This document shows positions 46,882 through 56,961 of a DNA stretch of 64,000 nt, one piece after another. Every line of letters starts with the position of its first letter. Positions within the stretch are counted from its first letter, which is position 1. A model generated the notes under the pieces. That model was not told the DNA's origin. It saw only the letters and a list, made by a program, of their open reading frames with translations, and did no database searches. A program made the position numbers and the translations under genes. Source of the stretch: Fibrobacterota bacterium (GTDB lineage: Bacteria; Fibrobacterota; Chitinivibrionia; Chitinivibrionales; Chitinispirillaceae); assembly GCA_023459055.1 (NCBI GenBank), contig JAEWVR010000031.1:186001-250000 (forward strand). The letters run 5' to 3'.

Positions 46882-48669
46882 ATGCAGACAACTATGGATA
46901 TTAAGAGACCAACAGAAAATAAAAGACTACGAGCAGCCCAGGCTAAAACTGTTGATACTGATACAGTTCTTGGTTCCGGGAAGGTTACTGCTATTCTCGG
47001 AAAGGGTGGATTTGCTACTGTTTACGAGATTTGGAATCCCAAGCTTGAAATCAAACGTGCCGTCAAACTCTGGCATCCTGACATATCCGACAAATCTCTT
47101 GAGCGATTTGAGACAGAAATCAAAATAACCGCCAAACTTCATCATCCAAACATCGTTGAGATCCACAATGTCGGCGAATGGAATGGACTTCCGTATATTG
47201 AAATGGAAAAAATCAACGGATACTGCCTTAAGGAGATACTTGCAGAAACCGGGGCACTTCCTGTTGAAGTGGCAACAGCGATATGCATTCTTATTTGCAG
47301 AGCACTAACCTACGCTCACCGTCAGAATTATATGCTCTACGGAGTTCAGAGAAAAGGCATTGTCCATTGCGATATCAAACCGGCAAACATCATGATTACC
47401 CGTAGAGGTATTGTAAAATTAACCGATTTTGGCCTTGCAACTCCCACTGATGAGACGCTGCATCTTGAAACAGATAAAGTAAATGGTTCAATCCATTATT
47501 CCTCTCCCGAACAGCTTCATGCGGTTCAGGTTGATCAGCGAACAGATATTTACTCTCTTGGAGTTGTAATGTACGAGATGTTCAGCGGAACCAAGGCATT
47601 TTTTGGAAAAACGCTTGAAGAGATCGTTCATAAACGACTTAACGATGAATATGCACCGTTTCATGAAGTCTGCAGAGATATCAATCCGGCAATTAAGAAA
47701 ATCGTAAAAAAGTGTATGGCACCGGACCGGGATGCACGATATGCTACCGCACAGGAATTGCTCGTTGATATTGAAAAAGCATTTTATAAGATGACAAAAG
47801 AATCCCCGGAAAGGGTGATTAACCATTTTTTTGCTGATCCAAAACGCAAAGTCCATATTAATAAGGGACCCATTATACTTGGAATGGTTTCTGCTGTGAT
47901 TGTTGCAGCACTTATTGCAGGCGGAATTTTAATTACAAAAGGATATGATTTAAAAAACATACGCCAATCTCTTTTTAACCGTACTGGAGACACGTTAACC
48001 AGTCTTAATGACAATGTCCCGGCCACAGACTCTGAATCATTGACAAAAGCACCTCTGACTGAAACGCTGGCAGATTCAAACTCATCAGAATCGACCTTCA
48101 ACATTCTTCCAACAATCGACACTATCGACAGTAGCAAACCGAATGTACAGATTCACCGGAAGTTTAAAAAAGAGACTATTAAAAACGCTACTAAGGAACC
48201 GTCATTTGAAAAGCAGGTACAAGCTACTCAATCCAGACAACTTCTTACAGATGATGCAATTTTGCAGCAGATCTCTACAGCTCTTATTAGAAACGATCGG
48301 GATAAAGCATCATCTCTTTTCAGTTCACACCAGATTGATGATGGTGAGTACTACTTCCTGAAAGCTCAATATTTGTGTGGCGCCGGGCGATGGCAGGATG
48401 CGTTGGCATCAACGGAAAAAGGATTTAAATTACAGAGTAAGCGCCTTACTACTGATCAGCACCGTACTCTCTACATGTCAACAAAAGCACGGTGCCTTAC
48501 TGCAGCATTTGATATTACGGGTTCTCGCGACGATGGCGATAAGGCAATGGAAGCATGGTTTGATGTAAAGTATATCCTGAAAAATATGCCATCCAATCCC
48601 CAGTATATTTATGCGGATTCGGAAATCAGGCGGATTAATAAGGTCTTACAAAATGTTACAAACAACTGA
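46882..48669 (+). CDS. Membrane Ser/Thr protein kinase (Hanks type)
   Basis: A 595-residue kinase. The cytoplasmic kinase domain (about 30-300) has GKGGFATVYE, the ATP-binding Lys 62 in AVKLW, the catalytic loop HCDIKPANIM (Asp 164) with Cys in the usual Arg position, DFG 182-184 and a SSPEQL activation segment. A single membrane helix (about 331-352) follows, then a Thr/Ser-rich region and a C-terminal extracytoplasmic part (about 455-595) with TPR-like helical features (YYFLKAQYLCGAGRWQDAL). The missing Arg of HRD is noted for non-RD kinases. Two ATGs, at 46882 and 46894, are possible starts. The end of the gene overlaps the start of the next by 17 bases. Confidence 0.88.
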   Translation: MQTTMDIKRPTENKRLRAAQAKTVDTDTVLGSGKVTAILGKGGFATVYEIWNPKLEIKRAVKLWHPDISDKSLERFETEIKITAKLHHPNIVEIHNVGEWNGLPYIEMEKINGYCLKEILAETGALPVEVATAICILICRALTYAHRQNYMLYGVQRKGIVHCDIKPANIMITRRGIVKLTDFGLATPTDETLHLETDKVNGSIHYSSPEQLHAVQVDQRTDIYSLGVVMYEMFSGTKAFFGKTLEEIVHKRLNDEYAPFHEVCRDINPAIKKIVKKCMAPDRDARYATAQELLVDIEKAFYKMTKESPERVINHFFADPKRKVHINKGPIILGMVSAVIVAALIAGGILITKGYDLKNIRQSLFNRTGDTLTSLNDNVPATDSESLTKAPLTETLADSNSSESTFNILPTIDTIDSSKPNVQIHRKFKKETIKNATKEPSFEKQVQATQSRQLLTDDAILQQISTALIRNDRDKASSLFSSHQIDDGEYYFLKAQYLCGAGRWQDALASTEKGFKLQSKRLTTDQHRTLYMSTKARCLTAAFDITGSRDDGDKAMEAWFDVKYILKNMPSNPQYIYADSEIRRINKVLQNVTNN

Positions 48670-49627
48670 TTCTGATTTTACTACCGGAATTGTTGATTCA
48701 GGGGTTCGTTCATTCCGGTATTTTATTATCATTTGCTTACTCAGTATCAATGTCCTTTTTTCAATGGATACATTGACCAAATCACCAGAGCAATCCACAG
48801 ACAATCACTTTACCGTACTAAGCGGAAATCTTCCTGAAGTAGTAACTATAGACAAGTCACCCTACCTTGTTGAAGCTGATATATTTGTTGCACCGGGAAC
48901 AACAGTGACAATAGAAAGTGGCGTTGTATTTTTATTCAGCAATTTCACAGGTATTCATATTCAGGGCACTCTTTACGTAAAGGGATTAAAAGAGCAACCC
49001 GTGGTGTTTACATCTCGAAACGATCCTTACTATACACAGATATCCGGTGTAAATGCCGCCCCTTATGACTGGAATGGTGTTGACATATACGAAAACGCTA
49101 TCGGAACGACCTTTGATAACGCTATTATACAGTTCAGTGTTTACGGTATCCGTTCACAAACGGAACATATTAAAATCATCAACTCATTCTTTCTTCAAAA
49201 CGGTAAAGCTAATCTATCTGTAAAGTCCGAGTCGTTCGAAATCAGTTCAAATGCATTTTCATACAACACCCCCGTAACTGATGTTGCACTTTCAACCATT
49301 TCAGCAAAAGATACCGTTTCGCCTTCACTACAATTACAAAATCCTTTCATGAAAAATATCGCAGTGAAGAGCATACTGCGATACTCCGGCCTGGTACTTG
49401 CACTTGGAGGCATTGGTGCAGGAGTTTATCAATACCGACGCTATACAAAAGCTGCTGATCAAATAAACGAAATCAGTGAGATCAATGATCACAACCTGCT
49501 CACCTATACATCAAGTGACTGGAACAAATTGAATCAAAACTACAAAGATGAGCGTTTAAAACTTGGCATGTGTGGAGGAGTCGGAGGCCTGGGACTTTTG
49601 TTGTTTGCAATTTCATTTACTTTTTGA
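48653..49627 (+). CDS. Membrane-associated parallel beta-helix-type protein
   Basis: A 324-residue protein with an N-terminal hydrophobic segment (FIIICLLSINVLFS, about residues 24-37). Residues 55-215 have short repeating beta-strands (GIHIQGTLYVKG, VVFTSRN, NGVDIYENAIGTTFDNAII) that fit a parallel beta-helix. The C-terminus has two hydrophobic segments (about 242-260 and 305-324). The frame starts further upstream within the kinase gene, but AAGG nine bases before the ATG at 48653 and the signal segment favour this start. It overlaps the kinase gene by 17 bases and is probably translated with it, so the two may act together; that is inference. Confidence 0.7.
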   Translation: MLQTTDSDFTTGIVDSGVRSFRYFIIICLLSINVLFSMDTLTKSPEQSTDNHFTVLSGNLPEVVTIDKSPYLVEADIFVAPGTTVTIESGVVFLFSNFTGIHIQGTLYVKGLKEQPVVFTSRNDPYYTQISGVNAAPYDWNGVDIYENAIGTTFDNAIIQFSVYGIRSQTEHIKIINSFFLQNGKANLSVKSESFEISSNAFSYNTPVTDVALSTISAKDTVSPSLQLQNPFMKNIAVKSILRYSGLVLALGGIGAGVYQYRRYTKAADQINEISEINDHNLLTYTSSDWNKLNQNYKDERLKLGMCGGVGGLGLLLFAISFTF

Positions 49628-49635
49628 TTTTCCAA

Positions 49636-49664
49636 TGAATTGATTCCCTTCAATTCATATTTTT
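49636..49664 (+). terminator. Intrinsic terminator of the kinase operon
   Basis: TGAATTG (49636-49642) and CAATTCA (49651-49657) form a 7-base stem with an 8-base loop, followed by TATTTTT, nine bases after the stop codon. Confidence 0.7.
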
Positions 49665-49935
49665 CCCAATAAAAACAATTCGATATTACCATGCTTTCAC
49701 CAGGGTATGTTATTTCTGTATCACCTTCCCGGTTGAATTAACAATTAATAAAAAAGTTAACCTTGTTATATTGGCACCTGATTCTTATGTGACAATTGAA
49801 TATTCCCAGGCTCTTTGTTGCTGCAATATTTTTGAATTACTTTTATTACTTTTCATTGACGATTCGTAACAAAAAGGGTATATTAAACATGTTTTGCTCG
49901 TTTTTTATATAAAAATGCGAAAGGACAAAACAAAT
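49665..49935 (+). promoter_or_regulatory. Promoter region of the small Ig-like protein gene
   Basis: TTGACG (49856-49861) and TATATT (49879-49884) are 17 bases apart, a good sigma-70-type pair, giving a start near 49891 and a leader of about 45 bases. The remaining upstream stretch back to the terminator contains no gene or other clear feature. Confidence 0.65.
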
Positions 49936-50406
49936 ATGTATCAATTGAGATTTTACGTATTATTTGTAGTTTTTTTTATACAATTTTGTTTCACACAATC
50001 TGTTTTTTCCCAATCAATGGGTAGCATCTTATCTGAAGAATCAATCGTAGAATCCTGTAGTCTTTCCATTAAAATAATCCCCATAAAACCTCAACCCTCA
50101 GATCCTGCAGCAATGGCCGAAATTACTGTAACAGTACTTAACCGTGATGGAATACCGGTTAGCGGGAATCAAATCAATGTAACCGCAGATGCCGGCACGT
50201 TAAATTGTTCTGCACTGACAGGAGAGAGTGGATCTGATGATAAAAGCTGTTTTTCAACCAATCAGGATGGTAAAGCAATTATCAATCTGATTAATCTTCC
50301 TTTTAACAAAAATATCAAAGTAAAAGCATCGACACAATGCGGTGATTATGTACTTACAGCATCCGGATCAGCAATAATTTCCAAAAAGGTCATTAAAAAG
50401 AAATAG
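49936..50406 (+). CDS. Small secreted protein with a bacterial Ig-like domain
   Basis: A 156-residue exported protein: Sec signal (about 1-25, FVVFFIQFCFTQSVFSQS) and a single Ig-like domain (about 55-145) with AEITVTVLNRDGIPVSGN and FSTNQDGKAIINL, the pattern of Big-1/invasin-type domains. Four cysteines may form two disulfides. The ATG at 49915 is also in frame, but AAGGA ten bases before the ATG at 49936 and the signal peptide favour the shorter form. Role unknown. Confidence 0.72.
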   Translation: MYQLRFYVLFVVFFIQFCFTQSVFSQSMGSILSEESIVESCSLSIKIIPIKPQPSDPAAMAEITVTVLNRDGIPVSGNQINVTADAGTLNCSALTGESGSDDKSCFSTNQDGKAIINLINLPFNKNIKVKASTQCGDYVLTASGSAIISKKVIKKK

Positions 50407-50677
50407 AATGTCTGTTGCCGGATATAGATACTGAATGTGAAGGTTACGCACAATTGAATTGCAGAAAGAAATTGGCAGCTTATTATTTAATTATTCTGCG
50501 CGTTATCAAAATTGTAGTAATCACAATTTAAATAGGCGCAAAAAGGTGTGAATCCCTTACAAAATTTATGAGAATGATGAAACTTTCGGTTTCGTCAATA
50601 GTCATGCAGTCTTGAAAAGAATAAAAAATGTTACTCAATACACTTAACCAGAAAATGAGACCGAGGTACTAACAAGA

Positions 50678-53600
50678 ATGAAAAAGCAGGGCCTGTACGA
50701 TCCATTTTACGAGCACGACAGCTGTGGTGTCGGCTTTGTAGTCAATGTCAATGGAGAACGATCACATCAGATCGTCATTGATGGTATTACGATTCTTAAG
50801 AATCTTGCACATAGAGGTGCTGTTGGTGGCGATTCTAAAACCGGTGATGGAGCCGGGATGCTGTTGCAGATTCCACACGATTTTTTCGTAAAAGAGAGTA
50901 AAAAACTCGGGTTCAATCTTCCGCAGGAGGGTACCTATGGCGTTGCCAAATTGTTTCTTCCAATGGATCTTACGAAAAGAGAAATAATCCGGAAAATCAT
51001 AGAAACAACAGTAAAAGCTGAGGGTGGAGAAATTATCGGCTGGCGTGATGTTCCTGCGAGACCCGATTGTCTTGGGGATATGGCTCGTAACATTATGCCA
51101 TTTATGGGACAGGTTTTTGTCTCTTTTGATAAGTTAGAAGGTGATGCTCTCGAGCGGAAGCTCTATATTACAAGAAAAGTCATTGAGAATGAGTCAAAAA
51201 ATCAGGGTTTCACTATTGATGATTTTTATATTCCATCATTTTCATGCAGAACCATTACCTATAAAGGTATGTTCGTTGCTCCTCAGTTTGAATATTTTTA
51301 TCCAGATCTAAGCGATCCGGACTTTAAAAGTGCTCTCTCTCTTGTACATCAGCGCTACTCTACCAACACATTTCCTTCATGGCCACTTGCGCATCCATTT
51401 CGCTGTATAGCACATAACGGAGAGATCAACACGCTCCGTGGTAATATCAACAAAATGATTGCCCGTGAACGTGCACTTAGTTCTCCACTGTACGGTGAAG
51501 ATATCAAGAAGCTTCTTCCTGTTGTTGAACTAAATATGAGTGACTCGGGTATTTTCGACAATGCATTTGAACTTCTCGCACGTACCGGTCGTTCTATTGA
51601 ACATGCCATGATGATGATGGTGCCGGAAGCATTCGGTGCTAAATACCATATCTCTGAAGATAAGCGTGCGTTTTATGAATACCATGCATCAATTATGGAA
51701 CCATGGGATGGACCTGCAGCGATTGGATTCACCGATGGTATCAGGATTGGTGCAACACTTGACAGAAACGGACTACGTCCGGGCCGTTATGTTATTACCA
51801 AAAGCGGAAAAGTCGTTGTTGCCAGTGAAGTTGGTGTTCTTGACATTGCACCTGAAGATGTACTTCAAAAAGGCCGTCTTGCCCCGGGTAAAATGTTCCT
51901 CGTTGACACATCAAAAAACAGGATCGTTTACGACAACGAAATTAAATCAAATATATCACGCCGTAAACCATACCGTAGATGGCTTGAACAGAACAAGATT
52001 GAGCTTAAGGGTCTTTTCGAGGTACCTGGTCCGGTTGAGTTTGACCGTGACACACTTCATCGTCGTGAGTGGATTTTCGGATATACTCTTGAAGATATTA
52101 AAATTCAGCTTCTTGGCATGGCAGAATCGGGCCAGGAAGCGGTTAACTCAATGGGAAATGATGCTGCACTTGCAGCACTTTCCGATCGTTCTCAATTGCT
52201 CTATAACTATTTCAAGCAGCTCTTTGCACAGGTAACAAACCCGCCGATCGATCCATATCGTGAAAATCTCGTTATGTCGCTTATGAGTTTCATCGGGCGC
52301 GAAGGCAACTTGCTTGACGAAACGCCTCTTCATTGTCATCAACTGAAACTACCTCATCCTGTTTTATCAAATGATGATATGGCGAAACTGCACAACGTTG
52401 ACATTGAAGGATACCGTTCATGTGTGCTTCCAATGCTCTTTAATGTATCAGAAGGTGAAAGTGGGCTTGAGAATGCGATTGATTCTCTTTGTAAACTTGC
52501 AGAAGCAAAGGTTGATGAAGGCCATACGCTCATCATTCTCTCCGACCGTGGTGTTGATGAATCAAATGCACCTATTCCGGCACTTCTTGCAACTGCCGCA
52601 GTGCATCACCACCTGATTAAAACGCAGAAACGTCAGATGACCGGGCTTATTATCGAAACCGGTGAAGCACGTGATGTTATGCATTTTGCAACACTTATCG
52701 GATTTGGTGCAAGTGCTATTAACCCATACCTTGCATTTGAAATTATTGCTGAGCAGAAAAAACTGGGAAGACTTACCGGAAGACTTGAAACACTGTTTGA
52801 ACAGTACATTACAGCAATTAAGAAAGGTCTTCTCAAAGTAATGTCCAAGATGGGGATTTCGACAATACGCAGTTATCGTGGTGCGCAGATTTTCGAAGCC
52901 GTCGGACTTAACGAAACGTTTGTTGATAAGTATTTCCCGGGAACATCATCCCGTATTGGCGGTATCGGAATTGATATTGTAGCAAAAGAGACACTTATGC
53001 GTCACAAGGCAGCCTTTTCAAAAGACGACATCGGCCTTGAATCGCTTGATTCCGGTGGCAATGTGCATCTCAGAAAATTCTCTGAAAAACACCTTTATAG
53101 CGCAGAGGCAATTACCAATATCCATAAGGCTGTTCGTGAAACTAATTATGATGCTTACAAATTGTATGCAAATCATATTAATGATACAAGTAAAAACCTC
53201 TGTACGCTTCGCGGGCTTTTCTCTTTCAGGAAACGTGATGCAATACCGCTTGATGAAGTCGAACCGGTAGAATCAATTGTAAAACGTTTTGTAAGCTCTG
53301 CTATGTCATTCGGTTCTATCAGTAAAGAAGCACACGAGAGTATTGCGATTGCCATGAACCGTCTTGGTGCAGCAAGCAACAGCGGTGAAGGTGGCGAGGA
53401 TGAAGAGCGTTATAATCTGCTGCCAAATGGCGATTCACGTAAGAGTATGATCAAGCAGGTTGCATCCGGACGTTTCGGTGTTACCAGTAACTATCTTGTA
53501 AATTCACGCGAACTTCAGATTAAAATGGCACAGGGTGCAAAGCCCGGTGAAGGCGGACAGCTTGCCGGGCTCAAGGTTGATGACGTTATTGCAAAGGTGC

Positions 53601-55204
53601 GTCATTCGACACCAGGTGTAACGCTTATTTCCCCTCCCCCGCATCATGATATCTATTCTATTGAAGACCTTGCACAGCTTATTTTCGATCTGAAAAATGC
53701 AAATCCTCAGGCACGTATTTCTGTCAAGCTGGTTGCAGAAGTCGGTGTTGGAACAGTTGCTGCCGGTGTCGCAAAAGGTAAAGCCGATATGGTACTTATC
53801 AGCGGTCATGATGGTGGTACGGGAAACTCTCCGATTTCATCAATCAAGCATGCCGGTATTCCATGGGAAATCGGTCTTGCAGAAACACAGCAGACACTGG
53901 TCATGAACAGACTGCGTGACAGAATCAGGGTCCAGGTTGATGGACAGATGAGAACCGGACGCGATATTGTTATCGCAGCGCTGCTAGGTGCTGAAGAGTA
54001 CGGATTCGGAACAGCATCACTGGTATCGCTCGGATGCCTTATGATGCGTAAATGTCATGTGAATACATGCCCTGTTGGTGTAGCGACACAGGATCCGAAA
54101 CTCAGAGCGAAATTCGACGGTAAACCAGAACACCTTATGAATTTTATGAAATTTGTTGCTCAGGATACACGGGAGATTATGGCTAACCTTGGTTTCCGTA
54201 CCATCGATGAAATGGTTGGACGTGTTGACGTTCTGAATGTCAACGATGTAATCGATCACTGGAAGGCAAACGGACTCGACTTTTCAAAAGTTCTTGCAAC
54301 ACCGGTTGTGCCGGAAGGCGGTTCCCTGCGCTGTACAACAAAACAGGAACATGATTTCTCATTATCTATTGATGACAAGCTTATTGAAAAAGCAAAAAAA
54401 GCTATTGACAATAAGGAACCTGTTCAGATTGAAATGCCGATTAAAAACTGTAATCGTACAGTAGGTTCGACACTGTCATCAGAGGTTTCAAAGAAATACG
54501 GCGGTAAAGGTCTTCCGGCAGATACTATTAAATGTAAATTCACTGGATCAGCAGGTCAGAGTTTTGGTGCATTCCTTGCTCCGGGTATTACCTTCGAACT
54601 TGAAGGTGATGCAAATGACTATTTCGGCAAAGGATTGTCGGGTGGCAAAATGATCGTCTATCCGCATCACAAGTCTACATTTCGGCCTCATAACAATATT
54701 ATTACCGGTAATGTAAACTTATTTGGTGCCACAAGCGGTGAGATTTACATCAACGGAATGGCCGGTGAACGTTTCGCCGTACGTAACAGCGGTGCGACAG
54801 CTGTTGTTGAGGGTGTTGGAGATCACGGTTGTGAATATATGACCGGTGGCGTTGTGGTTGTACTCGGACGTACTGGTATAAATTTTGCAGCAGGCATGAG
54901 TGGTGGAATAGCATTTGTACTTGATGAAGATCAGCTGTTTGATACAAAGTGCAACCTGGAAATGGTTGATGTCGAACCGGTATTAAATGAAAATGATCGT
55001 GCTCTTCTCAAGATGCTTATTGAGAATCATGTCAAGTACACCAACAGTGAACATGCCACACGAATTCTCCGTGACTGGACAGAGATGCTCCCCCAATTTG
55101 TTAAGGTAATGCCGATCGATTACCGCAAGGCACTTGAACGCCTTAAAAAGGCAGAAGCAAAAGAAACTGAAGTTGTGTCAATTACTGAGGAGGTTTACAG
55201 ATAA
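50678..55204 (+). CDS. gltB: Glutamate synthase, large subunit
   Basis: Converts glutamine and 2-oxoglutarate to two glutamates. The 1508-residue protein has the N-terminal class II glutamine amidotransferase domain, whose catalytic Cys 16 in DSCGVGF becomes N-terminal after removal of a short propeptide. A central domain and an FMN-binding barrel (about 830-1210; NSGEGGEDEERY, GAKPGEGGQL, SGHDGGTGNSPISSIKHAG) follow. Cysteines in CLMMRKCHVNTCPVG near 1117-1131 ligate the 3Fe-4S cluster. The C-terminal beta-helix (about 1260-1480) closes the protein. It overlaps gltD by one base (TAATG), so the two are cotranscribed. Length and order are typical. Confidence 0.97.
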   Translation: MKKQGLYDPFYEHDSCGVGFVVNVNGERSHQIVIDGITILKNLAHRGAVGGDSKTGDGAGMLLQIPHDFFVKESKKLGFNLPQEGTYGVAKLFLPMDLTKREIIRKIIETTVKAEGGEIIGWRDVPARPDCLGDMARNIMPFMGQVFVSFDKLEGDALERKLYITRKVIENESKNQGFTIDDFYIPSFSCRTITYKGMFVAPQFEYFYPDLSDPDFKSALSLVHQRYSTNTFPSWPLAHPFRCIAHNGEINTLRGNINKMIARERALSSPLYGEDIKKLLPVVELNMSDSGIFDNAFELLARTGRSIEHAMMMMVPEAFGAKYHISEDKRAFYEYHASIMEPWDGPAAIGFTDGIRIGATLDRNGLRPGRYVITKSGKVVVASEVGVLDIAPEDVLQKGRLAPGKMFLVDTSKNRIVYDNEIKSNISRRKPYRRWLEQNKIELKGLFEVPGPVEFDRDTLHRREWIFGYTLEDIKIQLLGMAESGQEAVNSMGNDAALAALSDRSQLLYNYFKQLFAQVTNPPIDPYRENLVMSLMSFIGREGNLLDETPLHCHQLKLPHPVLSNDDMAKLHNVDIEGYRSCVLPMLFNVSEGESGLENAIDSLCKLAEAKVDEGHTLIILSDRGVDESNAPIPALLATAAVHHHLIKTQKRQMTGLIIETGEARDVMHFATLIGFGASAINPYLAFEIIAEQKKLGRLTGRLETLFEQYITAIKKGLLKVMSKMGISTIRSYRGAQIFEAVGLNETFVDKYFPGTSSRIGGIGIDIVAKETLMRHKAAFSKDDIGLESLDSGGNVHLRKFSEKHLYSAEAITNIHKAVRETNYDAYKLYANHINDTSKNLCTLRGLFSFRKRDAIPLDEVEPVESIVKRFVSSAMSFGSISKEAHESIAIAMNRLGAASNSGEGGEDEERYNLLPNGDSRKSMIKQVASGRFGVTSNYLVNSRELQIKMAQGAKPGEGGQLAGLKVDDVIAKVRHSTPGVTLISPPPHHDIYSIEDLAQLIFDLKNANPQARISVKLVAEVGVGTVAAGVAKGKADMVLISGHDGGTGNSPISSIKHAGIPWEIGLAETQQTLVMNRLRDRIRVQVDGQMRTGRDIVIAALLGAEEYGFGTASLVSLGCLMMRKCHVNTCPVGVATQDPKLRAKFDGKPEHLMNFMKFVAQDTREIMANLGFRTIDEMVGRVDVLNVNDVIDHWKANGLDFSKVLATPVVPEGGSLRCTTKQEHDFSLSIDDKLIEKAKKAIDNKEPVQIEMPIKNCNRTVGSTLSSEVSKKYGGKGLPADTIKCKFTGSAGQSFGAFLAPGITFELEGDANDYFGKGLSGGKMIVYPHHKSTFRPHNNIITGNVNLFGATSGEIYINGMAGERFAVRNSGATAVVEGVGDHGCEYMTGGVVVVLGRTGINFAAGMSGGIAFVLDEDQLFDTKCNLEMVDVEPVLNENDRALLKMLIENHVKYTNSEHATRILRDWTEMLPQFVKVMPIDYRKALERLKKAEAKETEVVSITEEVYR

Positions 55205-56631
55205 TGGGTAAGGCGAGCGGTTTTCTTGATTACAATCGTGTCACAGGCAAGTATCTGCCTGTTGAAGAACGGCTGAAGAACTACAATGAGTTCACAATAC
55301 AGTTACCTGCAGAAGAACTGAAGACTCAGGGTGCACGCTGCATGGATTGCGGTATTCCCTATTGTCATGCAATGGGTTGCCCTGTGTACAACCTTATTCC
55401 CGAATGGAATGATGCTGTTTACAAAGGTGACTGGCGTGAGGCAATGCTTCGTCTTGAATTGACCAACAATCTTCCTGAAATAACTGGCCGTATTTGTCCT
55501 GCGCCATGTGAATCAGCTTGTACACTATCATATAACAGTGCACCGGTAACAATCAAACAGATTGAACTTTCCATTATTGAAAAAGCATGGAAAGAGGGAT
55601 ACATTGTACCACGTCCTCCAATGCGTGAAACCGGAAAGAAAGTTGCGATTATCGGTAGCGGACCTGCGGGTCTTGCTGCAGCTCAGCAGCTCAGACGCCT
55701 GGGTCATTCAGTAACATTGTTTGAAAAGGCTCACAAAATCGGTGGTATCCTTCGTTATGGTATCCCTGATTTCAAACTTGAAAAGTGGGTAATTGACAGA
55801 CGCGTTGAGCAGATGCAGGCTGAGGGTGTACAGTTTGCGACAAATGTAATCATCGGTGAAGATATCAGCGCACGGTATCTGAAACGCACCTTCGATGTTA
55901 TCCTTTTAACAATGGGTGCAGGTGAACCAAGAGATCTTAACGTTCCCGGACGTGGCCTTGACGGGATACATTTTGCGATGGACTATCTCACTCAGTCAAA
56001 CAGACTGGTAAGTGGCGAATTGTCAAAGGATCAACAGACTATTAATGCAAAAAACAAAACCGTTCTGGTTATTGGCGGTGGTGATACAGGATCTGACTGT
56101 GTTGGTACTGCAAATCGTCAAGGCGCAAAAAAGGTTTACCAGTATGAGATCATGCCTAAACCACAGGTCTGGACTGAATCAACCAATCCAAACTGGCCCT
56201 ACTGGCCTAATATTCTTCGCACTTCGTCATCACATGATGAAGGTTGTGAACGGGACTGGTCAATTACAACACGTAATTTTTCAAGTACGACAACGCAGGT
56301 ACAGGAGGGTCATTTCGCCCGGGTTGAATGGAAGAAAGAAGCAAACGGTCAGATGAAAATGGTTGATATTCCCGGTAGTGAATTTTCACTTAAGGTTGAT
56401 CTTGTTCTTCTTGCTATGGGTTTTGTTCATGTTCAGCACAGCAAGCTGCTTGAGGATCTTGCTATTGAATTTGATAATCGTGGCAACATCAAATCAAGTG
56501 GTGGCTACGCTACATCAGCAAATGGTGTCTTTACAGCAGGAGATGCCGGCACCGGTGCTTCACTTGTCGTTCGTGCGATATTCCATGGCAGAGAAGCGGC
56601 AAAGCAGATTGATGAATATTTGACAAAATGA
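55204..56631 (+). CDS. gltD: Glutamate synthase, small subunit
   Basis: NADPH-dependent electron-input subunit of glutamate synthase. The 475-residue protein has N-terminal cysteine motifs CMDCGIPYCHAMGCP and CPAPCESACTLSY for iron-sulfur clusters, an FAD site IIGSGPAGLAAA near 150 and an NADPH site VIGGGDTGSDCVG near 290. The C-terminal GVFTAGDAGTGASLVV is the usual FAD-binding end. It follows gltB directly and ends at a clear terminator. Confidence 0.96.
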   Translation: MGKASGFLDYNRVTGKYLPVEERLKNYNEFTIQLPAEELKTQGARCMDCGIPYCHAMGCPVYNLIPEWNDAVYKGDWREAMLRLELTNNLPEITGRICPAPCESACTLSYNSAPVTIKQIELSIIEKAWKEGYIVPRPPMRETGKKVAIIGSGPAGLAAAQQLRRLGHSVTLFEKAHKIGGILRYGIPDFKLEKWVIDRRVEQMQAEGVQFATNVIIGEDISARYLKRTFDVILLTMGAGEPRDLNVPGRGLDGIHFAMDYLTQSNRLVSGELSKDQQTINAKNKTVLVIGGGDTGSDCVGTANRQGAKKVYQYEIMPKPQVWTESTNPNWPYWPNILRTSSSHDEGCERDWSITTRNFSSTTTQVQEGHFARVEWKKEANGQMKMVDIPGSEFSLKVDLVLLAMGFVHVQHSKLLEDLAIEFDNRGNIKSSGGYATSANGVFTAGDAGTGASLVVRAIFHGREAAKQIDEYLTK

Positions 56632-56677
56632 TGTAATCATCATATCGTAAATAGTTGATAGTACAAACCTATAAAAA

Positions 56678-56706
56678 ATGGTGCATGATTCATGCACCAT
56701 TTTTTT
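56678..56706 (+). terminator. Intrinsic terminator of gltBD
   Basis: ATGGTGCATG (56678-56687) pairs with CATGCACCAT (56691-56700) around a 3-base loop and is followed by six T; the preceding six A make it usable on both strands. Confidence 0.92.
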
Positions 56707-56828
56707 ACACCCATTATTACATGTATCGGTTTTTATTTCATTCGTCCAGCACCTCTTCACACCAGAAGCAGAGGTCCTCTGACCATTCGCAAGCATCCCA
56801 TCCGTTTTCTGTGGTGACACCAGCTAAC

Positions 56829-56848
56829 AAAAAGGGAAAATTCCCTTT
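56829..56848 (-). terminator. Possible intrinsic terminator of the ABC transporter operon
   Basis: On the minus strand AAAGGGAA and TTCCCTTT form an 8-base stem around a 2-base loop, ending in a run of five T. It lies 114 bases beyond the ATPase gene stop. The tiny loop makes it less certain than the other terminators. Confidence 0.5.
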
Positions 56849-56861
56849 GAGGTTCTCTTTA

Positions 56862-56898
56862 CGACTGAATCGTTTCAAAAAGAGAAACGATTCAGTCG
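56862..56898. repeat. Perfect 15-base inverted repeat after the ABC operon
   Basis: CGACTGAATCGTTTC (56862-56876) and GAAACGATTCAGTCG (56884-56898) flank a 7-base loop, 64 bases after the stop of the minus-strand ATPase gene. Together with the smaller hairpin further on it may form a double transcript end. Confidence 0.6.
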
Positions 56899-56961
56899 AA
56901 TAAATGTTTTTGTTGAACAAATTATCCCACTTAAAAATCCTTAACGTACTTTTTTTATCCG

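Noticed and set aside
50520..50610. GGTGTGAATCCCTTAC upstream of gltB, reminiscent of the core of a cobalamin riboswitch
   Set aside because: The remaining B12 elements (the GCCACTG box and the long surrounding stems) are absent and gltB is not a usual target.
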